A stretch of DNA of 64,000 nucleotides from Prochlorococcus sp. AG-424-P18. GTDB lineage: Bacteria > Cyanobacteriota > Cyanobacteriia > PCC-6307 > Cyanobiaceae. A model generated the notes under the pieces. That model worked only from the letters and a program-made list of their open reading frames with translations, was not told where the DNA came from and made no database searches. Where the stretch lies: contig QCNJ01000008.1 in the NCBI GenBank assembly GCA_003213235.1, forward strand, positions 1 to 64,000, written 5' to 3'. Below, piece after piece: positions 9,213 through 17,373 of the stretch; the stretch's first letter is position 1, and each line of letters starts with the position of its first letter. Both the position numbers and the translations under genes were made by a program.

Positions 9213-9458
9213 TTATTCAACCAATCTAAATCCTTTATCAAGTAGTTTTTGATAAAGAAGTCTTGCTCTGAAGGCTAAAATTTGTTCTTCATTTTCATTA
9301 CTAATTACATGAAAATAATTATTGTCTAATTTGTTTTTGCTAAAACACACGTTTGCTTCACCTAATCTTAAAGTCCAGTTTTCTTCTTTAGCTAAGTGTT
9401 GATTAGGTCCTAGATCCCAAGGGCATTTTTCAGGATATTTTTCTCTTTTAGAGCCCAT
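9213..9458 (-). CDS. Hypothetical protein, 81 aa
   Basis: No family recognised. The protein is soluble, with a Pro/Trp-containing start (EKCPWDLGPN), a central LRLGEANVCFSKNK strand-like part and a C-terminal helix (AFRARLLYQKLLDKGFRLVE). It converges with the DUF3386-like gene, with 5 bases between the stops. The start is an ATG (MGSKREKYPEK). Confidence 0.6.
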   Translation of the reverse strand: MGSKREKYPEKCPWDLGPNQHLAKEENWTLRLGEANVCFSKNKLDNNYFHVISNENEEQILAFRARLLYQKLLDKGFRLVE

Positions 9459-9594
9459 ATTTTTAATATTATCTATCCAATATTAGTAAAAATTTAAAAG
9501 TATGGCTATAGATCTTTGTTCAAAGCTTTATCTGAAATGCAGTAAAGGTATTATTTACTTTTTACTTGCAATCAAGCAATAAAATGGGTCTTTA

Positions 9595-10194
9595 CTAAAA
9601 AAAATTGAAGATATTTTGGACTGGTTCATTAAACTTTTTAATTATTCTTGGCTCATTAAATCCGTTTGATATTAAGACTTTTCTTACATATTTAATTCTC
9701 TCTTCTTCAGTGGATGAAGTCCAAATGTTGGGAGCCTTATGCCAAAATGCTCTATTTGAAAAAGATATTATAAACTTGCCATCATTACTCAAAATTCTTA
9801 CGATTTCTCTAGATAAATTTTCTGGGTATTGTAAATATTGCCAAGCTGCGACCATTAAACAGAAATCAACACTTTCATTACCTAAAGGAATTTCTTGATT
9901 TAAATTGAAATTTTGTATCCAATAAGTATCAAAAATTTTATTTTTCTCAAGTTCTTGTTTGTTTAATCCATGCCCAATAACTTTTTTATATTTTTTCTCT
10001 TGAGGTAAGTAACTATCCCAGCTGGACATTAAATCTAGGACAGTTGAATTGTCTGAAATTTCTTTTTTATAAACATTTGATAGATATTGCCTGAAGTTCG
10101 CATCTAAATGATAAACAAATTTTGGGTCAGAATAAAATTCTTCATCATTGCTCTCATCAAGTTTTTTTCTTTGATAATTATTTAGAACTTCCAA
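9595..10194 (-). CDS. Class I SAM-dependent methyltransferase
   Basis: A 199-aa protein with a Methyltransf_11-like core. Motif I appears as STVLDLMSSWDSYLP near residue 47; it lacks the usual GXGXG, so cofactor binding may be atypical. Later come ESVDFCLMVAAWQYLQYPE (motif II region), REIVRILSNDGKFIISFS (motif III) and a short C-terminal domain. Substrate unknown. The LDLMSSW variant recurs in cyanobacterial methyltransferases of this kind, to my knowledge. It stands alone. Confidence 0.7.
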   Translation of the reverse strand: MEVLNNYQRKKLDESNDEEFYSDPKFVYHLDANFRQYLSNVYKKEISDNSTVLDLMSSWDSYLPQEKKYKKVIGHGLNKQELEKNKIFDTYWIQNFNLNQEIPLGNESVDFCLMVAAWQYLQYPENLSREIVRILSNDGKFIISFSNRAFWHKAPNIWTSSTEEERIKYVRKVLISNGFNEPRIIKKFNEPVQNIFNFF

Positions 10195-10350
10195 AACGAT
10201 TATTAAGTGATCTAATTCAAATTTAATAAATAGTTATTCATATTGTGATTCAGAAATATATTTTGCATTTAATTAATTAAAGATTTTTAAAAAAGCTAGA
10301 CATCTATTAAAAAAAAGTTAAATTAATAATTAATAATTTTGTAAAAATGA

Positions 10351-10518
10351 TTGAATTCAAAAGGAGCAAAAAAAAGTAGATCTAAAAATGCCCTTTTCAA
10401 TCCCTATAAAAACGGAATAAGTCAATACGATATGGCATATCTTTCATCAAAAAAAGTTTTAAAAAATAAAACTTTTAATCTACAAAATGATTTTCAAAAA
10501 GATAATTTAGCTGCATAA
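10351..10518 (+). CDS. Possible small protein, 55 aa, TTG start
   Basis: An open frame in an otherwise empty 327-base gap, from a TTG to a TAA two bases before the MIF-like gene. It is Lys/Asn-rich with a more protein-like middle (NPYKNGISQYDMAYLSSKKV). Closeness to the next gene and 55 sense codons in very A+T-rich DNA favour coding, but there is no ATG except at an internal codon and no family match. Treat as tentative. Confidence 0.35.
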   Translation: MNSKGAKKSRSKNALFNPYKNGISQYDMAYLSSKKVLKNKTFNLQNDFQKDNLAA

Positions 10519-10520
10519 AT

Positions 10521-10853
10521 ATGCCTTATATTAATGTTTCTACTTCAGCAAAAATAGAGGATAAGAAGAAATTACTTGAAGAAATTTCAATATTAGTCGC
10601 GTCTTTAACAAATAAATCAAAAAGATTTGTTATGGCTAAGTTAGATGATAATTTAGAAATGTATTTTGATGATGAAAGACCTTGTTGTTTTTTAGAAATT
10701 AAGTCGATAGGCTCTTTAAATCCTTCAGAGATGGCAAAGCAAATATCTAATTTTGTTTATGAAAAAATTGGAATTCCAATAGATAAAATTTATATTTCTT
10801 TCGAGGATGTGCCCGCTTCATTATGGGCTTGGAATGGAAGAACCTTTGGTTAA
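10521..10853 (+). CDS. MIF/phenylpyruvate tautomerase-like protein
   Basis: A 110-aa member of the macrophage migration inhibitory factor/tautomerase superfamily. Seen: the essential Pro directly after the initiator Met (MPYINVST), the pattern DERPCCFLEIKSIG near residue 53, and a conserved ending EDVPASLWAWNGRTFG. Length is typical (110-116 aa). Function in cyanobacteria is unknown. A DUF1824 gene follows 27 bases later on the same strand. Confidence 0.85.
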   Translation: MPYINVSTSAKIEDKKKLLEEISILVASLTNKSKRFVMAKLDDNLEMYFDDERPCCFLEIKSIGSLNPSEMAKQISNFVYEKIGIPIDKIYISFEDVPASLWAWNGRTFG

Positions 10854-10880
10854 TAATTTATTATTTTAGGTACTAATTTA

Positions 10881-11267
10881 ATGGAAATAAATAAATTAGC
10901 TGATTTAAACAGTCTTAGAACTGCTCCTCATTTAAGCAGTAGTCAAGAAAAAAAACTATTAATAGAATTAGAAACTAATATTTATAATGCCGATTGGATA
11001 ACAATAGGAATAATGGCAGCTTCTGATACCAAAGCTATTGAAGCACTGAAATCAATTTCTAATAAATATTCCTCAATAAAATTTGGTAATTTAGATTCGC
11101 TTCATGCTGATGGATATGTTTTTTTAAAAGGCAACCAAAAAACTGGTAATGTTTTTGTTAGATCTGAGAATGGTCTGGGAGAAGGAATTTTAATAACTTG
11201 CCAATATGATGAAGATGCAGAAGAATCTAATACTTTTGGACCTTTGCCATTAGATTTTTTTTCATGA
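10881..11267 (+). CDS. DUF1824 family protein
   Basis: A 128-aa soluble cyanobacterial protein. The end GILITCQYDEDAEESNTFGPLPLDFF and the segment ADWITIGIMAASDTKAIEAL match my memory of the DUF1824 family, whose function is unknown. It is co-directional with the MIF-like gene and glyQ. The start is ATG (MEINKLADL). Confidence 0.75.
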   Translation: MEINKLADLNSLRTAPHLSSSQEKKLLIELETNIYNADWITIGIMAASDTKAIEALKSISNKYSSIKFGNLDSLHADGYVFLKGNQKTGNVFVRSENGLGEGILITCQYDEDAEESNTFGPLPLDFFS

Positions 11268-11422
11268 TTAATTTCTAATTTATGTTTATATTGGATTAAG
11301 TTTTATGCTATCCAAATACCAGATAATGCTTCTCAGAAATTAGAGTTAAAAATATTTTTTGTTTTAAGTTTTGTTATTATGTTTAATGGCATTGATCTAA
11401 ATTCTAAACTTCTTAAAATTTG

Positions 11423-12289
11423 ATGTTTTTTCAGGATATAATTCAAAATTTAAATAATTTTTGGTCCAAAGAGGGTTGTTTAATTATGCAGCCATATGAT
11501 ACTGAAAAGGGTGCTGGTACAATGAGTCCTCATACTTTTTTGAGGGCAATTGGACCCGAACCTTGGTCTGTTGCATATGCTGAGCCATGTAGAAGACCCA
11601 CAGACGGAAGATTTGGTGATAACCCTAATCGTGCACAACATTATTTTCAATATCAAGTAATAATTAAGCCTTCCCCAGATGGGATCCAAGAAAAATATTT
11701 GAAATCTCTGGAATCTCTTGGAATAGAGGCTAAAAATCATGACATAAGATTTGTTGAAGATAATTGGGAGTCGCCAACTCTTGGAGCTTGGGGCGTAGGT
11801 TGGGAAGTATGGCTAGACGGAATGGAAGTTACTCAATTCACTTATTTTCAACAATGCGGGGGAGTTGATTGTCAACCAATACCAATTGAAATTACATACG
11901 GTTTAGAGAGAATTGCAATGTTTTTGCAGGATAAAGAAAGTATCTGGGACTTAAATTGGAATAAAGATCTGAAATACAGCGATATTTGGCTTGAATTTGA
12001 AAAAGGTCAATGTTCATATAATTTCTCTGAATCAAATCCTGAAAATCTCAGAAAATTATTTGAGATATATCAAGATGAAGCAAATTCATTAATTGAAAAG
12101 AAGCTAACTTACCCCGCGCTTGATTATGTTTTAAAGTGTAGTCATAGCTTTAATTTGCTTGATGCTAGAGGCGTAATATCAGTAACTGATCGTGCCCAGT
12201 ATATAGAAAAAATCAGAAAGTTAGCTAGAGAAGTCGCGTCTTCATGGATACTAGAGAGGGAACGCATGGGCTTTCCCTTAGTAAAGTAA
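11423..12289 (+). CDS. glyQ: Glycyl-tRNA synthetase alpha subunit
   Basis: Alpha subunit of the bacterial alpha2-beta2 glycyl-tRNA synthetase, a class II enzyme holding the amino-acid activation site. Seen: [19 protein letters not shown] at the start, [48 protein letters not shown], and the long conserved C-terminal half ending [15 protein letters not shown] chose the ATG at 11423 over the TTG one codon upstream. The beta subunit gene (glyS) is not adjacent, as is usual in cyanobacteria. Confidence 0.95.
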   Translation: MFFQDIIQNLNNFWSKEGCLIMQPYDTEKGAGTMSPHTFLRAIGPEPWSVAYAEPCRRPTDGRFGDNPNRAQHYFQYQVIIKPSPDGIQEKYLKSLESLGIEAKNHDIRFVEDNWESPTLGAWGVGWEVWLDGMEVTQFTYFQQCGGVDCQPIPIEITYGLERIAMFLQDKESIWDLNWNKDLKYSDIWLEFEKGQCSYNFSESNPENLRKLFEIYQDEANSLIEKKLTYPALDYVLKCSHSFNLLDARGVISVTDRAQYIEKIRKLAREVASSWILERERMGFPLVK

Positions 12290-12421
12290 GATTTATATCT
12301 CGAAAGTATCAGAATGTTATTTCCTAAGGTAAAGAAATATACATGACAAAGTGATTTTTTATTTTTGGATTATTTCTACCAAATTTTTGTTGTAAGGTAA
12401 CAAAAATAACAATTTTAATAA

Positions 12422-13450
12422 ATGAAATTAAAGAATTATTTAAAAAAGCTATTTTTTACTTCAGTGACATTATCGCTACTTCTAAATAATCAACCTGTAA
12501 ATTCTGCAGAGAAAGAGGTTAGGTTATTTTCTGGTAGACATTACAATACAGATAAAGAGGTTTATCAAAAATTTCAAGAACAAACTGGCATCAAAGTTAG
12601 ATATATAGAAACAGATGGAAAAGCTATAATTGAGCGCTTAAAAAGAGAGGGTAAAAATTCTCAGGCTGATTTAGTAATTCTTGTTGATGCAGCAAGAATT
12701 GAAAATGCATCAAAGGCAAATTTATTTCAAAAAATTAATTCAAATATTCTAGAAAATAGTGTTCCAAATAATTTAAGAGATCCTAGAAATAAATGGTTTG
12801 GCCTTACTAGGCGATTAAGGGTAATCATCACAAATCCGGATATTGTGGATATTACAAAAATCAAAAATTTTGAGGATCTAACCAATCCTTCTTTTAAAGG
12901 AAAAGTATGTCTAAGAAATAGAAAAAGTCCTTATAATCAATCTTTGGTTTCTAATCAAATAGCAAAGAAAGGCGTTGGCCAAACAAAAATTTGGCTTAAG
13001 GGTTTGATATCAAATGTCTCCACTCCCTATTTTTCTGGAGATTCTTCATTAATAAGAGCTGTAGGGCAGGGAACGTGCGGTATTGGAATCGTTAATCATT
13101 ATTATGTCGCAAGGATGCTTGATGGAGTTAAAGGCCCAAGAGATGCTTCTTTAGCAGAAAAAATAAAATTAATAATACCCAATCCTGCGCATGTAAATAT
13201 AACTGCTGGGGGCGTATATAAATATGCAGAAAACAAGACTGAGGCTATTAAACTTCTTGAATATTTAGCTTCTAGTGAAGGTAGTCAAGGTTTAGCTAAT
13301 AAAACTTATGAGCACCCTTTAAAGGAATCAAGTCAAAATAGAATTGTTAGTAAATTTGGAGATTTCACTTCAGATAATGTGACTATAAAAGAAATTGGCA
13401 AATTCAATAGTAAGGCAATAGAAATAATGAAAGAAACTGGTTGGAATTAA
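12422..13450 (+). CDS. futA: Iron(III) ABC transporter substrate-binding protein (IdiA/FutA)
   Basis: Periplasmic (or thylakoid-lumen) iron(III)-binding protein of 342 aa. Seen: a signal peptide at residues 1-29 (hydrophobic TLSLLLNNQPVNSA), then VRLFSGRHYNTDKEVYQKF carrying the His/Tyr pair expected of the iron site, GLTRRLRVI near 130, YNQSLVSNQ, and GIVNHYYVARML near 225 with the paired iron-ligand tyrosines. No permease or ATPase gene is beside it. Iron-responsive regulation is plausible from the family but no operator was identified. Confidence 0.92.
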   Translation: MKLKNYLKKLFFTSVTLSLLLNNQPVNSAEKEVRLFSGRHYNTDKEVYQKFQEQTGIKVRYIETDGKAIIERLKREGKNSQADLVILVDAARIENASKANLFQKINSNILENSVPNNLRDPRNKWFGLTRRLRVIITNPDIVDITKIKNFEDLTNPSFKGKVCLRNRKSPYNQSLVSNQIAKKGVGQTKIWLKGLISNVSTPYFSGDSSLIRAVGQGTCGIGIVNHYYVARMLDGVKGPRDASLAEKIKLIIPNPAHVNITAGGVYKYAENKTEAIKLLEYLASSEGSQGLANKTYEHPLKESSQNRIVSKFGDFTSDNVTIKEIGKFNSKAIEIMKETGWN

Positions 13451-13504
13451 CAAAAATCTAAATATATTTTTAGTATAAATTTTTTAATTTATATTTTAAA
13501 TATG

Positions 13505-13589
13505 GGAGAGGTGGCTGAGTGGTCGAAAGCGAACGACTCGAAATCGTTTAATAGGTAACTATTCGTGGGTTCGAATCCCACCCTCTCCG
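13505..13589 (+). tRNA. tRNA-Ser (anticodon CGA)
   Basis: Folds as a class II tRNA: a 7-bp acceptor (GGAGAGG with CCTCTCC, discriminator G), a D arm beginning TGGCTGAGTGG, an anticodon stem AACGA/TCGTT around loop CTCGAAA giving anticodon CGA for codon UCG, a long variable arm, and a T arm GTGGG-TTCGAAT-CCCAC. CCA is not encoded. Its 3' end is repeated at 14326, marking this gene as a likely integration site. Confidence 0.96.
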
Positions 13590-13616
13590 GGTTTTTTTAG
13601 TGTCTGACAGTGTCAG
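13580..13616 (+). repeat. att-like direct repeat, left copy (tRNA-Ser 3' end)
   Basis: The last ten bases of the tRNA gene plus about 27 bases beyond it (ACCCTCTCCGG, T-rich linker, TAG, GTCTGACAGTGTCAGA) recur imperfectly at 14326-14362 in the same orientation. A repeated tRNA 3' end is the classic footprint of tyrosine-recombinase integration. Inference: this is the left attachment junction. Confidence 0.7.
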
Positions 13617-13689
13617 AGACATTCTGTTATTGTCAAAATCTTTGTAATTAACTGCTATAACAATAATTATTGTATTTTCTTCTTAAAAA

Positions 13690-13773
13690 TAGTGTCTCAT
13701 AATGTCAGGTGAATTCAGACAATGTCAAACCTTTTTTCTCTAAAAGTGTTGGGGGAAATGTTGGGGGAATTTT
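13690..13773 (+). repeat. Inner repeats of the tRNA-Ser element, left side
   Basis: Two motifs are present. One is AGTGTCTCA followed by a TGTC and GTGAATTCA (13690-13715), imperfectly repeated at 14289-14313. The other is a tandem pair of TGTTGGGGGAA units from 13748, repeated at 14232; a third such unit follows near 13784. G-runs like these are striking in DNA this A+T-rich. They could be arm-type binding sites for a recombinase, or ends of the inserted element. Confidence 0.6.
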
Positions 13774-13855
13774 GAAAGTGTTGGGGGAATGGGTTCGACT
13801 TTAAATAGTTAGATATTTTTAATTTTCAAAAGAAAATTTAACTATAAATTCAAAT

Positions 13856-14182
13856 TTAAAAATCACAATTTTTGTATGCATCATCCTGTTTTCTCATTTC
13901 AGATAATCCATCATTAAATGCTTCAGTTACTACATATGACAATCTTTCATTATCACTAAAATTATCTAAATAGTTTTTCTTAAATTCTTTGACATCATTA
14001 TAAGAAATTAAACTATTGGAAAATAACTCACATAAAGTTGCTGAAGTTCCAATACTTGCTCCATAAAGAAAAAACTCAGAGGAATCTTTTGGATTAATAT
14101 TTGTAAAATAATCTGCTTTTAACTTATTTGATAAACTTGCACTAAAAATAAAAAAAATAAATATTACTAATTTTTTATACAT
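13856..14182 (-). CDS. Small secreted protein in the tRNA-Ser element
   Basis: A 108-aa protein with a signal peptide (LVIFIFFIFSASLSNKLKA, cleavage near residue 24), then a compact domain: LYGASIGTSATLCELFSNSLIS, DVKEFKKNYLDNFSDNE, AFNDGLSEM and a terminal KNCDF. The two cysteines could form a disulfide outside the cytoplasm. No family name is known to me. It is the only intact gene between the two tRNA-derived repeats, so it is probably the cargo or remnant of the inserted element. Confidence 0.65.
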   Translation of the reverse strand: MYKKLVIFIFFIFSASLSNKLKADYFTNINPKDSSEFFLYGASIGTSATLCELFSNSLISYNDVKEFKKNYLDNFSDNERLSYVVTEAFNDGLSEMRKQDDAYKNCDF

Positions 14183-14231
14183 AATTATTCAATTCACTTC
14201 TAAAAGAATATCATTTTTGAGAAATATATAA

Positions 14232-14313
14232 TGTTGGGGGAAATGTTGGGGGAATTTGAACGTTTTGCAAATATATCAGTGTCAGCAAGTGTCTCAGAGT
14301 GTCTAGTGAATTC
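14232..14313 (+). repeat. Inner repeats of the tRNA-Ser element, right side
   Basis: Holds the second tandem pair of TGTTGGGGGAA units and the second AGTGTCTCA...GTGAATTCA motif. The motifs keep the same orientation as the left set but the set order is mirrored, so the outer and inner repeats are nested around the secreted-protein gene. The stretch is also open in one frame (14231-14386), but that frame runs straight through the repeats and is not convincing as a gene. Confidence 0.6.
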
Positions 14314-14325
14314 ATCTCAACTAAC

Positions 14326-14362
14326 ACCCTCTCCGGATTATTTTAAGCGTCTGACAGTTCAG
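14326..14362 (+). repeat. att-like direct repeat, right copy
   Basis: Begins with the exact ACCCTCTCCGG of the tRNA-Ser 3' end, followed by an A/T-rich linker and GTCTGACAGT-TCAGA, matching the left copy with few differences. The distance between copies is about 0.75 kb. This is the expected far junction of a small integrated element. Confidence 0.7.
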
Positions 14363-14467
14363 ATTAATTATCTAAAATTATTATAAGTAAATTTAAAGTG
14401 GGTTTCCCTGCTATTATTTACTAAAGAGTTAAATATAAAAATATAAGATTTATTTCACATATTTGAT

Positions 14468-15062
14468 ATGGATTATTACAACTCAAGAAAAACTGCCAAA
14501 GTTTATCATGGAATAATGTTGCATCATTTTCTAGGAGGTAAAAGTAGTTTTAATTCTCAAGGAGCAATAGATGCACATCAATTTAGAGAAATAATAAATT
14601 TTGTTGGAAAAGAAATATATTAGATCCTCTGGAGTTTATTGAAAAATATGAAAATAATTCATTACAAAATTCTGATGTCTGCATAACATTTGATGATTCT
14701 TTATTATCTCATATGAGGTGGCATATCCTGTCTTGAAGGAATTAGGTATAAAAGCTTTCTTCTTTGTTTATAGTTCTGTATTTGATGGAAATTATAACTT
14801 CTTTGAAACTGTGAGATATTTTGCCTCAAATTATTTTGTTGATTTCTATGATTTTTGTAAAAACTTTTTTGATGCATTTAATGAATATAAAAATCTTAAT
14901 TATCAATTTTTTTTGATAGATCATAAATCTTACATGGATGAGCTTCTTCGTAAACATTCATTTTATAATAAAGTTGATGTTGAATAGAGGACTTTAAGAG
15001 ATAAGGTTTTAACAAAAAATGAATATGAAAAAATAATATTTTTAATGAATTTTTTAAATTAA
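14468..15062 (+). pseudogene. Polysaccharide deacetylase (NodB-like) pseudogene
   Basis: The reading is split over three frames. It starts at an ATG with TAKVYHGIMLHHFLGG and QGAIDAHQFREIINFVGKEI, stops at 14621, and continues one frame over as LDPLEFIEKYENN and DVCITFDDSLLSH, where TFDD is the catalytic metal-binding motif of this family. It then shifts again to EVAYPVLKELGIKAFFFVYS. A further stop sits at 14985, followed by RDKVLTKNEYEKIIF. The C-terminal part is missing. At least two single-base losses plus a nonsense codon make it inactive. Intact relatives modify surface polysaccharides. Confidence 0.75.
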
Positions 15063-15239
15063 GTTTATATTTACTTAATTCTTTGACCATACTTTTTTAT
15101 AGGAAATCTCATGAGATATAATCAAAATAATATTTTGGAAATTTGAATATGATTTTAGATCTCAATGCTTCTGCTTAATGCATGCTTAAATAGAAATTTA
15201 TTCTTATTTTATTTTTACGGATAGTTTTAATCATAAAAA

Positions 15240-17168
15240 ATGAGCTCATTATTAAATAAAAATATAACTCAAAATCATAGGCAAGATATTGATGGGCTTA
15301 GAGCCATAGCAGTAATAGCTGTAATAATAAATCATTTCCATCATCAAATTTTGCCAGGAGGTTTTTTAGGAGTTGACATATTTTTTGTTATCTCTGGATT
15401 TGTAATAACAGCATCTTTATATAAAAGAAGAAATAAAGAGATAAATTTAAGGAGTTTTTTGTCATCTTTTTATAAACGAAGATTGCAACGACTTTTGCCC
15501 ATCTTACTTTTATTCATTTTTTTTACTTCAATAGCTGTATATGCTTTAATTCCTTCTCCAGTTTTAACTATTAGAGCTGGTATGTCATCGATTTTTGGGT
15601 TATCTAACCTTTATTTTATAAAAAGATCACTTGATTATTTTGATACTTCTGCATTACTAAATCCATTTACCCACACATGGTCACTTGCGGTTGAAGAACA
15701 ATTTTATTTACTTTATCCACTTATTACATGGTTTACTGGATTCAGTAGAAATTTAAACAAAGGCAAAAATATTTTAATTAAGGTTCTTTTATTTCTTACT
15801 ACCGTTTCATGGCTTTTATATTGTTTTTTGAATTTTTCTAATCAATCTTTAGCTTATTTTTTATTGCCTTCGAGATTTTGGGAAATTTCAGTTGGCTGTT
15901 TAATTTTTCTGCTTTTTAACAACAAAATTATAGAAAGGTTCAATTTATTTAATTTTAATCAAAGTTTTGTTTTATTAATTGTAGTTTTAGTTATGTTTAT
16001 CCCAAATAATTACACTACAGTAACTACTACTCTAGTTGTTTTTTTAACTTCAATAATAATTTTAGGGAATAAAAATTCAGATAAAGAAAATATTCTTACA
16101 AATCCAAAAATTGTATATTTCGGTAAAATTTCTTATTCTTTGTATCTCTGGCATTGGCCAATAATTTGGCTAACAAGAATTACATTAGGGATTAGTATAC
16201 TTTCAATTATTTTCTCTTCTTTTTTAATTTTAGTTTTTTCTGTAATAAGTTATCATTTTGTAGAAAATAGATTAAGAAGATCTAAAATTGAAAAATTATT
16301 TGTAAAAGCCTCAATAAGTTCTTCATTATTATTCATAGGCTTGATAATATTTAATAAATTTTTGGCAAAAAGAATTTATAATTTTGTTAATTCTGATTTC
16401 CCTATAAATGCCAAATTAGTTAATGATAATTGTAGACAATATGATTTTAGAAAAAAAAGAAATGATTTATCCAAAAATACAATTTATATTTTTGGCGACT
16501 CACATGCTGCTGCATATGAATGTGGAATTAAAAAAAATCTTGAATATTCGACATTAAAAAAAATTACAACAGCATATGGATGTGCATACCTACCAATGAA
16601 AGATGCAAGTCGCATAAATAGATTTAATATTTTTTCTAGATCTACATTTAGATGTTCAGATTATATAAATAAAGTTAATAATATTGTTGATTCGGAAATA
16701 ACTAATAACGATATTGTTTTCTTAGGAATTGATTGGACAGATAGCGGAGGAAAAAAAAATATAGAAAATTTAGATCTAGAAATTTATGATTTAGCTAGAA
16801 GAGTTACAGATAAAAATGCTTATTTTGTTTTAATGGGAGATGTCCCTGATGTGGGAGAGCCTTTTATATGTAAAAAAGCCTGGTATAGAATACCAGGAAG
16901 AAATTGCCAAATTCCAATTTCTTCTATCAAAAACAAACAAATTTTACTTGATAAAATTGGTTACAATTTAACCAAAAAATTTAAAAATGCAAAATATTTA
17001 ATACTTCGGGAAGCATTATGTGGAGAAAATAATTATTGCGGTTCTTATATTAATGATGATTATATATGGATGGATCAAGGACATATCACTGATTATGCTG
17101 CCGAAAAATATACTTATAAAAAATTCAAAAAAATATTAGAGGATATATATGGTAAAAATAACTATTAG
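15240..17168 (+). CDS. OafA/YrhL-type acyltransferase with SGNH domain
   Basis: A 642-aa membrane O-acyltransferase. The N-terminal acyltransferase-3 domain (about residues 12-370) has roughly ten helices and the motifs DGLRAIAVIAVIINHFHH, GGFLGVDIFFVISGF and THTWSLAVEEQFYLLYP. The C-terminal periplasmic SGNH-hydrolase-like domain shows IFGDSHAAA (block I Ser), FLGIDWTDSGG and a late DQGHITDYAAEKY (Asp/His region). The family O-acetylates surface polysaccharides. It lies next to a dead deacetylase gene in an accessory region, which suggests strain-specific surface decoration. Confidence 0.9.
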   Translation: MSSLLNKNITQNHRQDIDGLRAIAVIAVIINHFHHQILPGGFLGVDIFFVISGFVITASLYKRRNKEINLRSFLSSFYKRRLQRLLPILLLFIFFTSIAVYALIPSPVLTIRAGMSSIFGLSNLYFIKRSLDYFDTSALLNPFTHTWSLAVEEQFYLLYPLITWFTGFSRNLNKGKNILIKVLLFLTTVSWLLYCFLNFSNQSLAYFLLPSRFWEISVGCLIFLLFNNKIIERFNLFNFNQSFVLLIVVLVMFIPNNYTTVTTTLVVFLTSIIILGNKNSDKENILTNPKIVYFGKISYSLYLWHWPIIWLTRITLGISILSIIFSSFLILVFSVISYHFVENRLRRSKIEKLFVKASISSSLLFIGLIIFNKFLAKRIYNFVNSDFPINAKLVNDNCRQYDFRKKRNDLSKNTIYIFGDSHAAAYECGIKKNLEYSTLKKITTAYGCAYLPMKDASRINRFNIFSRSTFRCSDYINKVNNIVDSEITNNDIVFLGIDWTDSGGKKNIENLDLEIYDLARRVTDKNAYFVLMGDVPDVGEPFICKKAWYRIPGRNCQIPISSIKNKQILLDKIGYNLTKKFKNAKYLILREALCGENNYCGSYINDDYIWMDQGHITDYAAEKYTYKKFKKILEDIYGKNNY

Positions 17169-17373
17169 ATTCATCCGCCAATTTAAAAGTTTTTAAACTT
17201 TATTAAAGTACTTGATATAAGACTTTAAAATTTTAATTTTTTTAAGAAGTTTATGTAGAAATGATTAGAAAAATTTTTCAACAAAATTTACTTTTATTAT
17301 TATTAAGTTAAAAGCCATAGTTTCTAAGTAGTATTATTAAGTGTATGATTTTTTATGTGCAAGAATCTTTTAA

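Noticed and set aside
14231-14386. 51-codon ATG frame running through the right-hand repeats and the att-like copy
   Set aside because: Its sequence is dictated by repeat units (Leu-Gly-Glu repeats) and the tRNA copy; the left-hand repeat set stops quickly in the same frame.
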